NCBI GenBank assembly: GCA_963749575.1
Contig: CAVVNM010000009.1
Location: 372,001-436,000 of the forward strand
Length of the DNA: 64,000 bases
DNA from: JAMXLO01 sp963749575
GTDB taxonomy: Bacteria > Pseudomonadota > Alphaproteobacteria > Acetobacterales > Acetobacteraceae
Direction: 5' to 3'
The translations under genes were made by a program, and so were the position numbers. This document shows, in pieces, positions 37,164 through 45,591 of this stretch. Each line of letters starts with the position of its first letter. Position 1 is the first letter of the stretch. The notes under the pieces are model-generated. The model searched no databases. It was not told the DNA's origin and saw only the letters and a program-made list of their open reading frames with translations.

Positions 37164-38390
37164 TCAATAGGCCAACGCGTGATCCAGCACCGGCACCCAG
37201 CGTCCGTCGTGTATGACCGCCAGAAATGCCTGGGTCGCGCCATGGTGGTTGGTCGACGTGAAGGTGTATGTCCCGCCGAACAGATCGTGGAAATCCGTGA
37301 GACTCTCCATCGCATGCAGCAGGCTGTCCACTGTCAGATCCCGCCCCGCCCGCCGCAGTGCCTCAAGCGCGATCTGCGCCGAAGTATAGCCGCACTCGCC
37401 AAGATAGTTGATGTCGACGCCGTAGCGCGCCTTGTATCGCTGCATCACCGCGCGTACCTCCGGGCGTGGATCGTCCGGATAAGCATACATCGACGGTGTC
37501 ATCGAATAAAATCCCTCGCCGACACCGCCCGGCGCCTCGGCGACCGCGGTATCGTACGCGGCGATCTGGCCCATCATGTCGACGTTCCAACCGAGTTTGC
37601 GCGCTGTCGAGATGATCAGCACGGTGTCGCGAACAATGGTGCCGAGTACGATCAGGTCGCAATTCGCCTCATGTAGCTTGGCCACATTGGCGCTGAAGTC
37701 GGTGTCGGTCGGCTTGTGCGCCGTGCTGGCGGTCAGCTTCATCCCCATCGCTTCGGTCTGCAGGTTGACACCGATCAGGCTCTCTTTGCCGAAATCGGTG
37801 TCTTGGTACATCAGGCAGATCGATTTCTTGCCGCGCTGCTCGACAAAGTACTTCACCCCCGCCCGCACCTGATCCACCGCGGACGCGTACTGGCTGAACT
37901 TCAGCCTGTGCAGCGGTTCGTACATCGAGCGCGCCGGACTGAGCGGCAGCAGCTTCGGAACACCCTTCTCGATCGCCATCGGCCAGGTGGCGTTGTTCAT
38001 CGGTGTGCCGCCGTCTTCGATGGTGAAGAAGACCTTGTCGCTGTTCAACAGCTTGTTGATCGCCTGCACCGCCCGCGGCACCTGGTACTGGCTGTCCTCC
38101 ACGATGTAGCGGATCTTGCGACCATGGATGCCGCCGTTGGCGTTGGCGTCATCGAATGCCAGGCGGATCGCGTTGGCGCTGTTGACGCCCTGGATGGCGG
38201 TGACGCCCGATAAATCGGTTATGGTGCCGATCAGGATTTCGCTGTCGGTCACGCCTTGCACTGGCTCCGCCGCCATCGCTGTCGCGGCGAGCGCAACCAA
38301 CCACGCCGCAACCATCAGGCCACCGTCCAGCCGCTTCACCAATTGCCGGAACAATGTCGGCTGCGGGTCGCCGTACCGTCGTCGTGCCAT
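37164..38390 (-). CDS. ABC transporter substrate-binding protein (LivK-like)
   Basis: 408 residues. A signal sequence (GGLMVAAWLVALAATAMA) precedes a type I periplasmic fold: EILIGTITDLSGVTAIQGVNSANAIRLAFDDANANGG, KSICLMYQDTDFGKE, then AVMQRYKARYGVDINYLGECGYTSAQIALEAL. Typical of branched-chain amino-acid or aromatic-acid binding proteins. No permease gene adjoins it; the livHMGF operon 3.4 kb away may accept it. Convergent with the frameshifted MetE-like gene. Confidence 0.9.
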   Translation of the reverse strand: MARRRYGDPQPTLFRQLVKRLDGGLMVAAWLVALAATAMAAEPVQGVTDSEILIGTITDLSGVTAIQGVNSANAIRLAFDDANANGGIHGRKIRYIVEDSQYQVPRAVQAINKLLNSDKVFFTIEDGGTPMNNATWPMAIEKGVPKLLPLSPARSMYEPLHRLKFSQYASAVDQVRAGVKYFVEQRGKKSICLMYQDTDFGKESLIGVNLQTEAMGMKLTASTAHKPTDTDFSANVAKLHEANCDLIVLGTIVRDTVLIISTARKLGWNVDMMGQIAAYDTAVAEAPGGVGEGFYSMTPSMYAYPDDPRPEVRAVMQRYKARYGVDINYLGECGYTSAQIALEALRRAGRDLTVDSLLHAMESLTDFHDLFGGTYTFTSTNHHGATQAFLAVIHDGRWVPVLDHALAY

Positions 38391-38754
38391 CCTGGATGCT
38401 CCCTCGTTGTGCCCGAATCATGTCCGGCCATCGTTGCGCTTGACTACATTTACCTGGGGTTGGCACTGCGTTGCCAGGAATCTTTGCGTTGATGGCGCTC
38501 GAGCTGTGCCAGCCGGTGAACCTGGCGACGGTGACCGGGTCACTGCTGGGGCCGACATCGTGTTGACGGTGGCCCACGATCGCGGCCACGTCCGGTGCCG
38601 GAGATCACCTCGATGCATCCGATAAGCCGACCACCCATGGCGGCGCCGGCGATCATGCGGCACTATCGCAGCCGCTGATGATACGCGAAACCAATTCCGG
38701 CGCCACCGCGCACCAGATGCGCCTTTCCGACCGCGCCGGCGGACTGCCGGAGGC
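38391..38754. other. Divergent promoter region without a gene
   Basis: 364 bases between the starts of the binding-protein and K+-channel genes. I see short arginine-rich frames only. It should hold promoters for both. Confidence 0.4.
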
Positions 38755-39726
38755 ATGGTAGCACGTCAGATGCGAACGCGGCGCGGCGCTGGCACTCGAT
38801 TCGAACGCAAACCCCGTGACAAGGCGGTTCGGGTTCGCGTCGGCTCCTATGTGTTCAGGAAGACGGGCACTTCGCGGTTCGATTTGCGCGACCCCTATCA
38901 TCTGGCCGTTACACTGACCTGGCCGCAATTCCTCACGGCCTTGCTCACGCTCTATCTATCCGTGAATGTCGTCTTTGCCGTGCTGTTTTGGCTGATCCCC
39001 GGGTCCGTGGCGCATGCCCGGCCGAGCAGCTTCGCGGACGCCTTCTTCTTCAGCATCGAGACGCTTGCGACGGTCGGCTATGGCGAGATGTACCCGGCGA
39101 CGGCGTACGGCCATGTGGTCGCGGCAGCCGAGATTGTGTGCGGGCTCGCATTCACGGCCATCCTGACCGGCCTGACGTTCGTCCGCTTCTCGCGGCCACG
39201 CGCCAAGTTGGTCTTCGCCGCCAATCCGGTGGTGGCAATGCATAACGGCAAACCGACATTGATGGTGCGGATCGGCAACGCGCGCGCGGCCATGCTGTTG
39301 GACGCGGCGGCGAAGCTGAACGTCTTGATTGCCGAGACGACCGCCGAGGGCAGGCAGTTACACCGCGCGCGGGAGCTGCGACTTGAGCGTGCGCACATTC
39401 CTGTCTTTCCACTGTTCTGGACAATTATGCATGTGCTGGACGAGCGGAGCCCGTTGCACGGCTACGATGCAGCGCGAGCGATCGCGGCGAACGCGAAAGT
39501 GTTTGTGACGTTGGAGGCACGCGAACCGACACTGGCTGCCGTGGTGCACGACATCCGCAGCTATGAACCGGAAGACATTCGTTTTGGCATGCGATATGTT
39601 GATGCCGTAACGACGGCAGACGACGGAGCGCCGATCTTGGACCTCACCAGAATCGGAACGCTGGAGCCGGATGTCGGCGACCGTCCGGAACAGGGTTGGA
39701 CCGAACCGGAAGACGAGCGCGAATAG
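38755..39726 (+). CDS. Inward-rectifier type potassium channel (KirBac-like)
   Basis: 323 residues. N-terminal cytoplasmic slide-helix segment (FDLRDPYHLAVTLTWPQFL), helix 1 at about 58-80, pore helix and selectivity filter TVGYG at 106-110 (IETLATVGYGEM), helix 2 at about 118-141, and a C-terminal immunoglobulin-like cytoplasmic domain of about 170 residues (FSRPRAKLVFAANPVVAMHNGKPTLMVRIGN). This is the Kir architecture; the protein should conduct K+ as a tetramer in the inner membrane. KirBac channels are closed by low pH or lipid signals in known cases. Confidence 0.93.
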   Translation: MVARQMRTRRGAGTRFERKPRDKAVRVRVGSYVFRKTGTSRFDLRDPYHLAVTLTWPQFLTALLTLYLSVNVVFAVLFWLIPGSVAHARPSSFADAFFFSIETLATVGYGEMYPATAYGHVVAAAEIVCGLAFTAILTGLTFVRFSRPRAKLVFAANPVVAMHNGKPTLMVRIGNARAAMLLDAAAKLNVLIAETTAEGRQLHRARELRLERAHIPVFPLFWTIMHVLDERSPLHGYDAARAIAANAKVFVTLEAREPTLAAVVHDIRSYEPEDIRFGMRYVDAVTTADDGAPILDLTRIGTLEPDVGDRPEQGWTEPEDERE

Positions 39727-39769
39727 TCGCCGTGAGCCATGCCCGGAACGTGATGCGTTTGACAATCGG

Positions 39770-41359
39770 TCACGCGCTCGTCTCGGTCTCGCGGTCCCAG
39801 GTCGCCGCGGTGACCCCGCGCTCACTCAGCCGAAACTTCTGAACCTTGCCATTCTCGGTCATCGGCAGCGCGGTCAGCAACTCGATGAACCGCGGGATGG
39901 CGAAAGCGGGCATGCGGCCCTTGCAGTATTCGGACAGCACGGCGGGGGTCAGAGAGTGGCCATCGCGCGGCACAATCGCTGCCATGACCTCGTCCTCGGC
40001 GAGCTCGGAGCGCACCGGAAATGCCGCAGCCCCGATAACGTCCGGATGCGACAGCAGTACCTGCTCGACCTCATAGGATGATATATTTTCGCCGCGGCGG
40101 CGGATCACGTCCTTCATCCGATCGATGAAGCGGAAAAACCCGTCGGCGTCGCGCACGACGCGATCGCCGGTGTGGAACCATAGGTTGCGCCACGCTTCGA
40201 TCGTCTTCTCCGGCATCCCGAAATAGCCCGTGGCGAACGCAAACGGCTCGCGGGCGCGCAGCACGAGCTCTCCTGGAACGCCATCGGGCAGCACATTGTC
40301 CGCGTCGTCGACCGAGCGCGCCTCGAACCCGTCGAACGCCGGTCCCATCATGCCCGGACGCTGGCCAGGCAGCGTGCAGCCCAGGACGAAATTCGTCTCG
40401 GTCGAGCCGTAGCCGTCAAGAAGTGCGATACCGAAACGTTCGCGGAACTCGGAATGAAAGCGCTCGGGAACGCCGGGACCCAGGGCAACCCGCACGCGGT
40501 GCGCGCGGTCGAGCTCGCCGGCCGGACGCGACAACAGGATCGGCACCATCGCGCCGAGCAGATAGGTGACGGTTGCGCCATGCCGGGACAGCGACGCGGC
40601 AAAGCCTGAGGCAGAGAAGCGCGGCTCCACCACCAGCGCGGCGCCGGTCAGCAGAGCCTGGTAGAACGTGTTGAGCGCATTGGTGTGAAACATCGGCAGG
40701 GTGGTGAGCAGGACGTCATCGCGGTGCACCTCGAGCAGTCGCGCCGTGTTCACGCCCCACCAAAAATACTGGGCGTGAGGGCAGCACACGCCTTTCGAGA
40801 CGCCGGTGGTGCCCGATGTGTACAGGATCGCCACCGTATCGCCGGGCCCGATCGCCGCTTCCGGCACAGGCTCGGCAGGCGCGGGAAAACCGGTGGCTTG
40901 CGGCCACTGCCCGGTCAGCTTCGCATCGCCGATCAGCCAGACCGCGCGCAGCGACGGCAGCGCCAATCCCAGCGCGTCCACCGCGTCGGCGAACTCGGCC
41001 TGCAACACCAGCAATTTCGCCTCGGAATTCGTCAGGATATGCCGGAGCTGTGCACCGCGCGAAGCAGTGTTGATCGGCACCGTCACGGCCCCGATCCAGC
41101 CGCAACCAAGATATACCTGCAGCAGTTCCGGCCGGTTGCCGCACATCACCGCAACGCGGTCGCCGCGCTCGATGCCGGCGATCCGCAGCGTGCCGCCGAA
41201 GCGGGCAGCCATTTCGAGAGTTGCCACGAAGCTCCAGGTCTGGCCGCCGATCTCGACCAACCGCCGGTCGCCGTGAAGTACTGCCTGGCGGCGCAGCATG
41301 CCGGGCAGCGTGCGTTTGTCGGGGGGCAGGCGCGACGGCAGCTCTGCAATGTCTTCCAT
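39770..41359 (-). CDS. Acyl-CoA synthetase / adenylate-forming ligase
   Basis: 529 residues with the class I adenylating motifs: P-loop VAILYTSGTTGVSKGV, the DGYGSTETNF aromatic/T-E-T segment, and the A8-like FHTGDRVVRDADGFFRFIDRMKDVIRRRGENISSYEVEQVLL. The final catalytic Lys region is in ENGKVQKFRL. It is close to the crotonobetaine/carnitine CoA ligase group (CaiC-like). It should activate a carboxylic acid with ATP and CoA; the CaiB-type CoA transferase 1.3 kb away may act on related thioesters. Confidence 0.93.
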   Translation of the reverse strand: MEDIAELPSRLPPDKRTLPGMLRRQAVLHGDRRLVEIGGQTWSFVATLEMAARFGGTLRIAGIERGDRVAVMCGNRPELLQVYLGCGWIGAVTVPINTASRGAQLRHILTNSEAKLLVLQAEFADAVDALGLALPSLRAVWLIGDAKLTGQWPQATGFPAPAEPVPEAAIGPGDTVAILYTSGTTGVSKGVCCPHAQYFWWGVNTARLLEVHRDDVLLTTLPMFHTNALNTFYQALLTGAALVVEPRFSASGFAASLSRHGATVTYLLGAMVPILLSRPAGELDRAHRVRVALGPGVPERFHSEFRERFGIALLDGYGSTETNFVLGCTLPGQRPGMMGPAFDGFEARSVDDADNVLPDGVPGELVLRAREPFAFATGYFGMPEKTIEAWRNLWFHTGDRVVRDADGFFRFIDRMKDVIRRRGENISSYEVEQVLLSHPDVIGAAAFPVRSELAEDEVMAAIVPRDGHSLTPAVLSEYCKGRMPAFAIPRFIELLTALPMTENGKVQKFRLSERGVTAATWDRETETSA

Positions 41360-41656
41360 ATCGGATCGTGGCTCCCGAACCGCCGCCGCGCCTATTCACG
41401 TATCCGGTTCTTCAGGCCGCGTTCGCTCGTCACGTTCACCGGTCCGCCAAGCGGCGCCGCGAGCTCGCATTGTAGCTCTGCCGAGGCCTGGCAGCGACCG
41501 GTCCCGACCGAGGGCGGCCAGGAAGTCCCGTCGCATCGGGGGTCGCGGCGTGCGCCACCGCGTCGAAGCCCGGCATGCTCCGTGCGGGATGGCCTTGCGG
41601 CAATCGCACGGTCTTCGTACACTTTGACCAAACCCTCAAACCAGGAGCGCCGAGAC

Positions 41657-42580
41657 ATGCCACAATCTCCAGGGACACGATTCACCGCCGGACCCCTGAC
41701 CTTTATCGTCAGACACCAGTTGTGGGACGGCAATGTCGAGGACCACGTCGACCAGGGCGTGTCCATCGACGTGGCCGCCGATGTCGGCGGCCGGGAAGCC
41801 TCGCTGCTGCGCTTCAACTGCTTCGACCTCGAGCGAAGCTACGTCTACGGCCCGGAGAACCCCGATCTGACGACCGCGGGCCGGGTGGGCGGCGGCATGG
41901 GCCACCATTGTCGCATGGACCCGATCGTCGACGGCAATCCGATCGGCTGGACCATCCGGACCCTGGAGAACAAGCTGCCGAAGATGCTGGACCGGGCCGG
42001 CTACAAGGCCATCGCCGAGGCAACCGATCTCGCCTCGGTGCGAGGCATCCTGCCCGACGTTGAAGCGTGTGCCAGAGACACGTTCATCGCCAAACGGAAT
42101 ACGGTCAAACACAATCGCGGCACGGACATCTTCGAAGCGGGCAACGTCCGGTTCGGCCTCGAGATGCGGCGGCAGCGGAACGGCGACGGCGGCCTCGCGC
42201 TTCACGTGCTTGGCGACGTCGGCGGCTCGAAGGGCAAGGCCTACGTCGAAGAGACCGAGCTCCTGGCATTCGACTGCTTCTGGCAGGGCGCGCATTACCA
42301 CTATGGTCCGCGCAACAAGAACCACCGCATCAATTGGGACCTGACGCTGATCGACGATCCCCTGGTGTGGACCTTCGAGCAGATCGAGAACCGCAAACTG
42401 GGCGCCATGATCGAGCGCGCCGGTTATCCGGGGATCGCCGCCGACCTCGACCTCGACAAGATCGCCTCGGTTGTTCCGGCGTTGAAGCAGCGGGCGTTCG
42501 AGATGTACGCGGAAGGCGAGCGACTGACCGGTCACAAGGGACTGCCGCTGGAGTTCACCCCGAACCTCGCTGCGGAGTAG
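41657..42580 (+). CDS. Unknown protein made of two tandem ~150-residue copies
   Basis: 307 residues, ATG with CCAGGAGCG upstream. The two halves align: LLRFNCFDLERSYVYGPEN (about 50-68) against LLAFDCFWQGAHYHYGPRN (about 197-215), and PIGWTIRTLENKLPKMLDRAGY (about 96-117) against PLVWTFEQIENRKLGAMIERAGY (about 234-256), with DVGG present once in each half near DVAADVGG and VLGDVGG. No signal peptide, membrane helix or catalytic motif. An internal duplication of an unnamed alpha/beta domain; function unknown. Soluble cytoplasmic protein by composition. Confidence 0.75.
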   Translation: MPQSPGTRFTAGPLTFIVRHQLWDGNVEDHVDQGVSIDVAADVGGREASLLRFNCFDLERSYVYGPENPDLTTAGRVGGGMGHHCRMDPIVDGNPIGWTIRTLENKLPKMLDRAGYKAIAEATDLASVRGILPDVEACARDTFIAKRNTVKHNRGTDIFEAGNVRFGLEMRRQRNGDGGLALHVLGDVGGSKGKAYVEETELLAFDCFWQGAHYHYGPRNKNHRINWDLTLIDDPLVWTFEQIENRKLGAMIERAGYPGIAADLDLDKIASVVPALKQRAFEMYAEGERLTGHKGLPLEFTPNLAAE

Positions 42581-42646
42581 CCAGCGGAGGTCGAGATGGG
42601 TCTCTCCTCGATCGCCGTGGCGATCGAGGAGAGCGCCGTCATCGCC

Positions 42647-43865
42647 TCACACCACTCCGTCCCGGCGCAGCACCGCCACCGCATCGGCATCCAACCCAAG
42701 CCAGTCGCCCAGCACCTCGGCCGTGTGCTGGCCCAATAACGGCGCCGCCTTCACCTCGGCCGGCACCCCATCGAACCGCACCGGCCATGTTGGCATCGTC
42801 ATCTTGCGTTCGCCGTGCGTCATCGTTTGCAGGATGCCGCGCTGCCGGAAGCTTGGCTCATTGGTCAGCTCCATCGAGTTCGAGGACAGCTCCGGCGGGA
42901 ACGCCGACCGCGCTCAACTGCGTCATCGCCTCGTGCTTCGTGCGCTGCCGGGTCCAGGCGGTGACGATCTCATCGACTTCGGCTTCGCACTTCAGGCGGG
43001 CATCGGGGGTGTCGTAGCGCGCGTCGCCGATCAGCTCCTCGCGCCCGATCAGCTTCAACAGCCGCGGCCAATGCTCGGGGTTGGCGCGGCTGGTCAGCAG
43101 GTAGACGTAGTCGTTTGGGCCCCCGGGCTTGCACGGATAGATGCCGCTGGGCGGGTTGTTGGCGGCCGGTCGGCGCGGCGCTGCGGCGCCGGTGCGCGCC
43201 TGCGTGATGAACGCACCGCGGCTGTAATGCATGACCGAATCCTGCATCGCCACCTGTAGCCGTCTTCCCTTGCCGCTGCGCGTGCGATCGAACAGCGCGC
43301 TGACGATGCTGAACGCCAGCAGCATGCCGGTGCCGGTGTCGCCGATCGTCGGACCGGGCTTCACCGGTCTGCCGTCGCGCTCGCCGGTGATGCTCATCGC
43401 GCCGCCCGCGGCCTGTGCGATCGGGTCGAATGCCAGGCCGTTCTCGTACGGGCTCCCGGTGCCGAAGCCCTTGACCTGGGCATAGATGATGCGCGGATTG
43501 ATCGCGCTGACGACGTCGTAGCCGAGCCCGAGCCGCTCTACCGCGCCGGGCGCGAAATTCTCCGTGAAGACATCGGCCTGCTTCACCATCTCCTTGACCA
43601 GCGCCAGCCCCCGGTCCGATTTCAGGTTGACCGTGAGCGACCGCTTGTTGGCGTTGTACATCATGAAATAATAGGCGTCGCCGAAGCCGGTGCGGCCGGC
43701 TTCGCCGCCCTTCGGGTTCTCCACCTTGGCGATGTCGGCGCCCATCCAGGCCAGCGCCTCGGTGCAGGTCGTGCCGGCCTCGAACTGTGTCAGGTCGAGC
43801 ACGCGGATGCCGGCCAGGCAGCCGGGGGATACCGGGGTTATGTCCATTGGTGCCTCCTTGCTCAT
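42647..43865 (-). pseudogene. CaiB/BaiF CoA-transferase, frameshifted
   Basis: A 405-residue family III CoA transferase split by one base. The upstream frame (43865 to about 42880) carries GIRVLDLTQFEAGTTCTEALAWMGADIAKVENPKGGEA and the catalytic-Asp region TIGDTGTGMLL; the last 70 codons (MELTNEPSFRQRGILQ to the C-terminus at 42647) are in another frame. Removing one A from the minus-strand CTCGAACTCG (about 42879-42880) gives the expected VPAGAVLDSMELTNEP join. The ATG overlaps the CMD-gene stop upstream (ATGA). A sequencing error is possible. Confidence 0.85.
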
Positions 43866-44422
43866 CGCGCCATGCCCGTCGCGCCGGCCGGCACGTCGTA
43901 AAAGGCCAAGGTCATCGCGACGCTGCTGTAGTGGCCCATCAAGGTGATCACGTCGGTGATGCCGACATGCCCCAGCGCCTTCACCGCACGGTCGTAGAGG
44001 CCGCGCGGGACCCAGCGCGCATCGGCCAGCACCATCGCCATTTCATAGACCGCCTGTTCGCGTTCGTCCGCGAATGAAGTGTGCAAACCGGCGATGATTG
44101 CCTCGACCTTGTCGGCCGGCAGTCCGACTTCCTTGCCGCGCCGCTCATGCGCGTTGGTCGGATAGGCCGAATGGAATTTACTGGTGATGATGCAGACGGC
44201 GATCTCGCGTTCGCGCTCGGTCAGGGAGTAGCGGCCGGCGTGGAAATGGGCGCCGAACGGACCGGCGACCTTCGCCAGTTTCGGATTATGCACCCAGATC
44301 TTACTCGGCCCCGGAAGCCCGCCGCGGCTCTCGATCATGAAGCGATAGCCGTCCTGCTGCTCCGGCGTCATCTGCTCATAGGGGATCTCGGTGTAACGGC
44401 CAAAGGTTGGCGTGTCGGGCAT
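43862..44422 (-). CDS. Carboxymuconolactone decarboxylase family protein
   Basis: 186 residues. The alpha-helical CMD fold is recognisable from LTEREREIAVCIITSKFHSAYPTNAHERRGKEVGL and the following helical region ending in GHYSSVAMTLAFYDVPA. The CxxC of peroxidase-active AhpD proteins is absent, so it belongs to the non-redox branch. Possible roles: ring-product decarboxylation or a CoA-pathway accessory. TGA overlaps the CoA-transferase start. It is divergent from the 270-residue duplicated protein with 153 bases between. Confidence 0.88.
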   Translation of the reverse strand: MPDTPTFGRYTEIPYEQMTPEQQDGYRFMIESRGGLPGPSKIWVHNPKLAKVAGPFGAHFHAGRYSLTEREREIAVCIITSKFHSAYPTNAHERRGKEVGLPADKVEAIIAGLHTSFADEREQAVYEMAMVLADARWVPRGLYDRAVKALGHVGITDVITLMGHYSSVAMTLAFYDVPAGATGMAR

Positions 44423-44575
44423 TTGGAGTTTCCTTCCCAGGCAGGATTGTCACCGCATCCTGCGACCGCCACATGGCCCTGTCGACCCTGAGTGCTGCCG
44501 CACCGGCTCCATTGCTGCGCCTCACGCGTGCCGGCATGATGCCATGGCAGCGTCACCACGCGGGAGACCGCTTCG

Positions 44576-45388
44576 ATGCCCGCCCCTATAGTCGTCGCCG
44601 ACAGCATCACCCGCGTCGGGTCAGAAGCCGCCGGCGCTGTCGTGGTCAATGCCTCGCATGGCGGTGTCTATGCCGCCTATCTCGCCTCCAGGCTCCATGT
44701 CGCGGCGGCGATTTTCAACGACGCCGGCGTCGGCCGTGACCGTGCCGGAATTGGTGGGCTCGACTATTTGCAGGACTTAGGGATCGCCGCCGCGACCGTT
44801 GGTCATGACACGGCGCGGATCGGCGATGGCGCCGACATGATGGCCAGCGGCGTCATCACCCATGGCAATGCGCTCGCCGCATCATTGGGCGCAACGCCGG
44901 GTCAGTCATGCCGCGACGCGGCCGCCGCGCTGCAGCAGGCACGCCCGACGCATCGCGCGCCACCGGAGACGCTGGAGGCGGCGTTCCTGCTCATCGCCGA
45001 ACCGCCACAGGTCTGGGCACTCGACTCCGCGTCCCTCGTGCTGCCCGAGCACAAGGCAGCGATCGTCATTACCGGTTCGCACGGTGGGCTGCTCGGCGGC
45101 AGGGCTGAGACCGCGCTCAAATATGACGTGCTCGGTGCCGTCTATAACGACGCAGGGATCGGCAAAGATGGTGCTGGAACCTCGCGTCTGCCCGCGCTCG
45201 ATGCACGCGGCATTGCGGCTGCGACCGTCTCGGCCGCCAGCGCTCGCATCGGCGATGCGCGCTCAACCTATGAGGACGGCATCATCAGCCGTGTCAACGC
45301 GACCGCGGCGGCACTCGGCCTTCACGAATGCATCAGCGCTCGCGAATTCGTTGACGGTCTCCGCCGGGCCAAGCAAGGAAGCAAGTGA
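44576..45388 (+). CDS. Unknown protein made of two tandem ~90-residue copies
   Basis: 270 residues. Copy 1 (about 20-105): VVVNASHGGVYAAYLASRL, then IFNDAGVGRDRAGIGGL and GIAAATVGHDTARIGDGADM. Copy 2 (about 160-250): IVITGSHGGLLGGRAETAL, VYNDAGIGKDGAGTSRL and GIAAATVSAASARIGDARST. Shared core: SHGG, NDAGxGxDxAG, GIAAATV and ARIGD. No signal peptide or membrane segment. I do not recognise the family. Its last codons lie in the left arm of the inverted repeat; the TPP-enzyme gene follows on the same strand, 203 bases on, and may be co-transcribed through that repeat. Confidence 0.75.
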   Translation: MPAPIVVADSITRVGSEAAGAVVVNASHGGVYAAYLASRLHVAAAIFNDAGVGRDRAGIGGLDYLQDLGIAAATVGHDTARIGDGADMMASGVITHGNALAASLGATPGQSCRDAAAALQQARPTHRAPPETLEAAFLLIAEPPQVWALDSASLVLPEHKAAIVITGSHGGLLGGRAETALKYDVLGAVYNDAGIGKDGAGTSRLPALDARGIAAATVSAASARIGDARSTYEDGIISRVNATAAALGLHECISAREFVDGLRRAKQGSK

Positions 45389-45568
45389 TCGGACACAGAG
45401 TTTCACCAAGTGCACACAGAGTTTCACGAAGTAGGTTGATATTAGCGCTTCGCGCTGCAGTGCGATCCTTCATCGAAACGTGCGTGCGGCGTGCACCGCG
45501 TGCATTATTCCATTCTCGGTGAAACTCTGTGTGCACTTGGTGAAACTCTGTGTCCGATGACTTGCTTC
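45378..45568. repeat. Long inverted repeat (50-bp arms, 91-bp loop)
   Basis: Left arm 45378-45427, right arm 45519-45568, identical in reverse complement except one base. Each arm itself contains ACACAGAGTTTCAC twice (direct repeat with a CAAGTGC spacer). Transcribed, it would form a very stable hairpin. It overlaps the stop codon of the upstream gene and lies 23 bases before the TPP-enzyme start, whose ribosome site (GGGAGG) is just outside. A miniature mobile element or a local recombination product; no transposase nearby. Confidence 0.85.
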
Positions 45569-45591
45569 TGCTGCCACATAGGGAGGAAACC

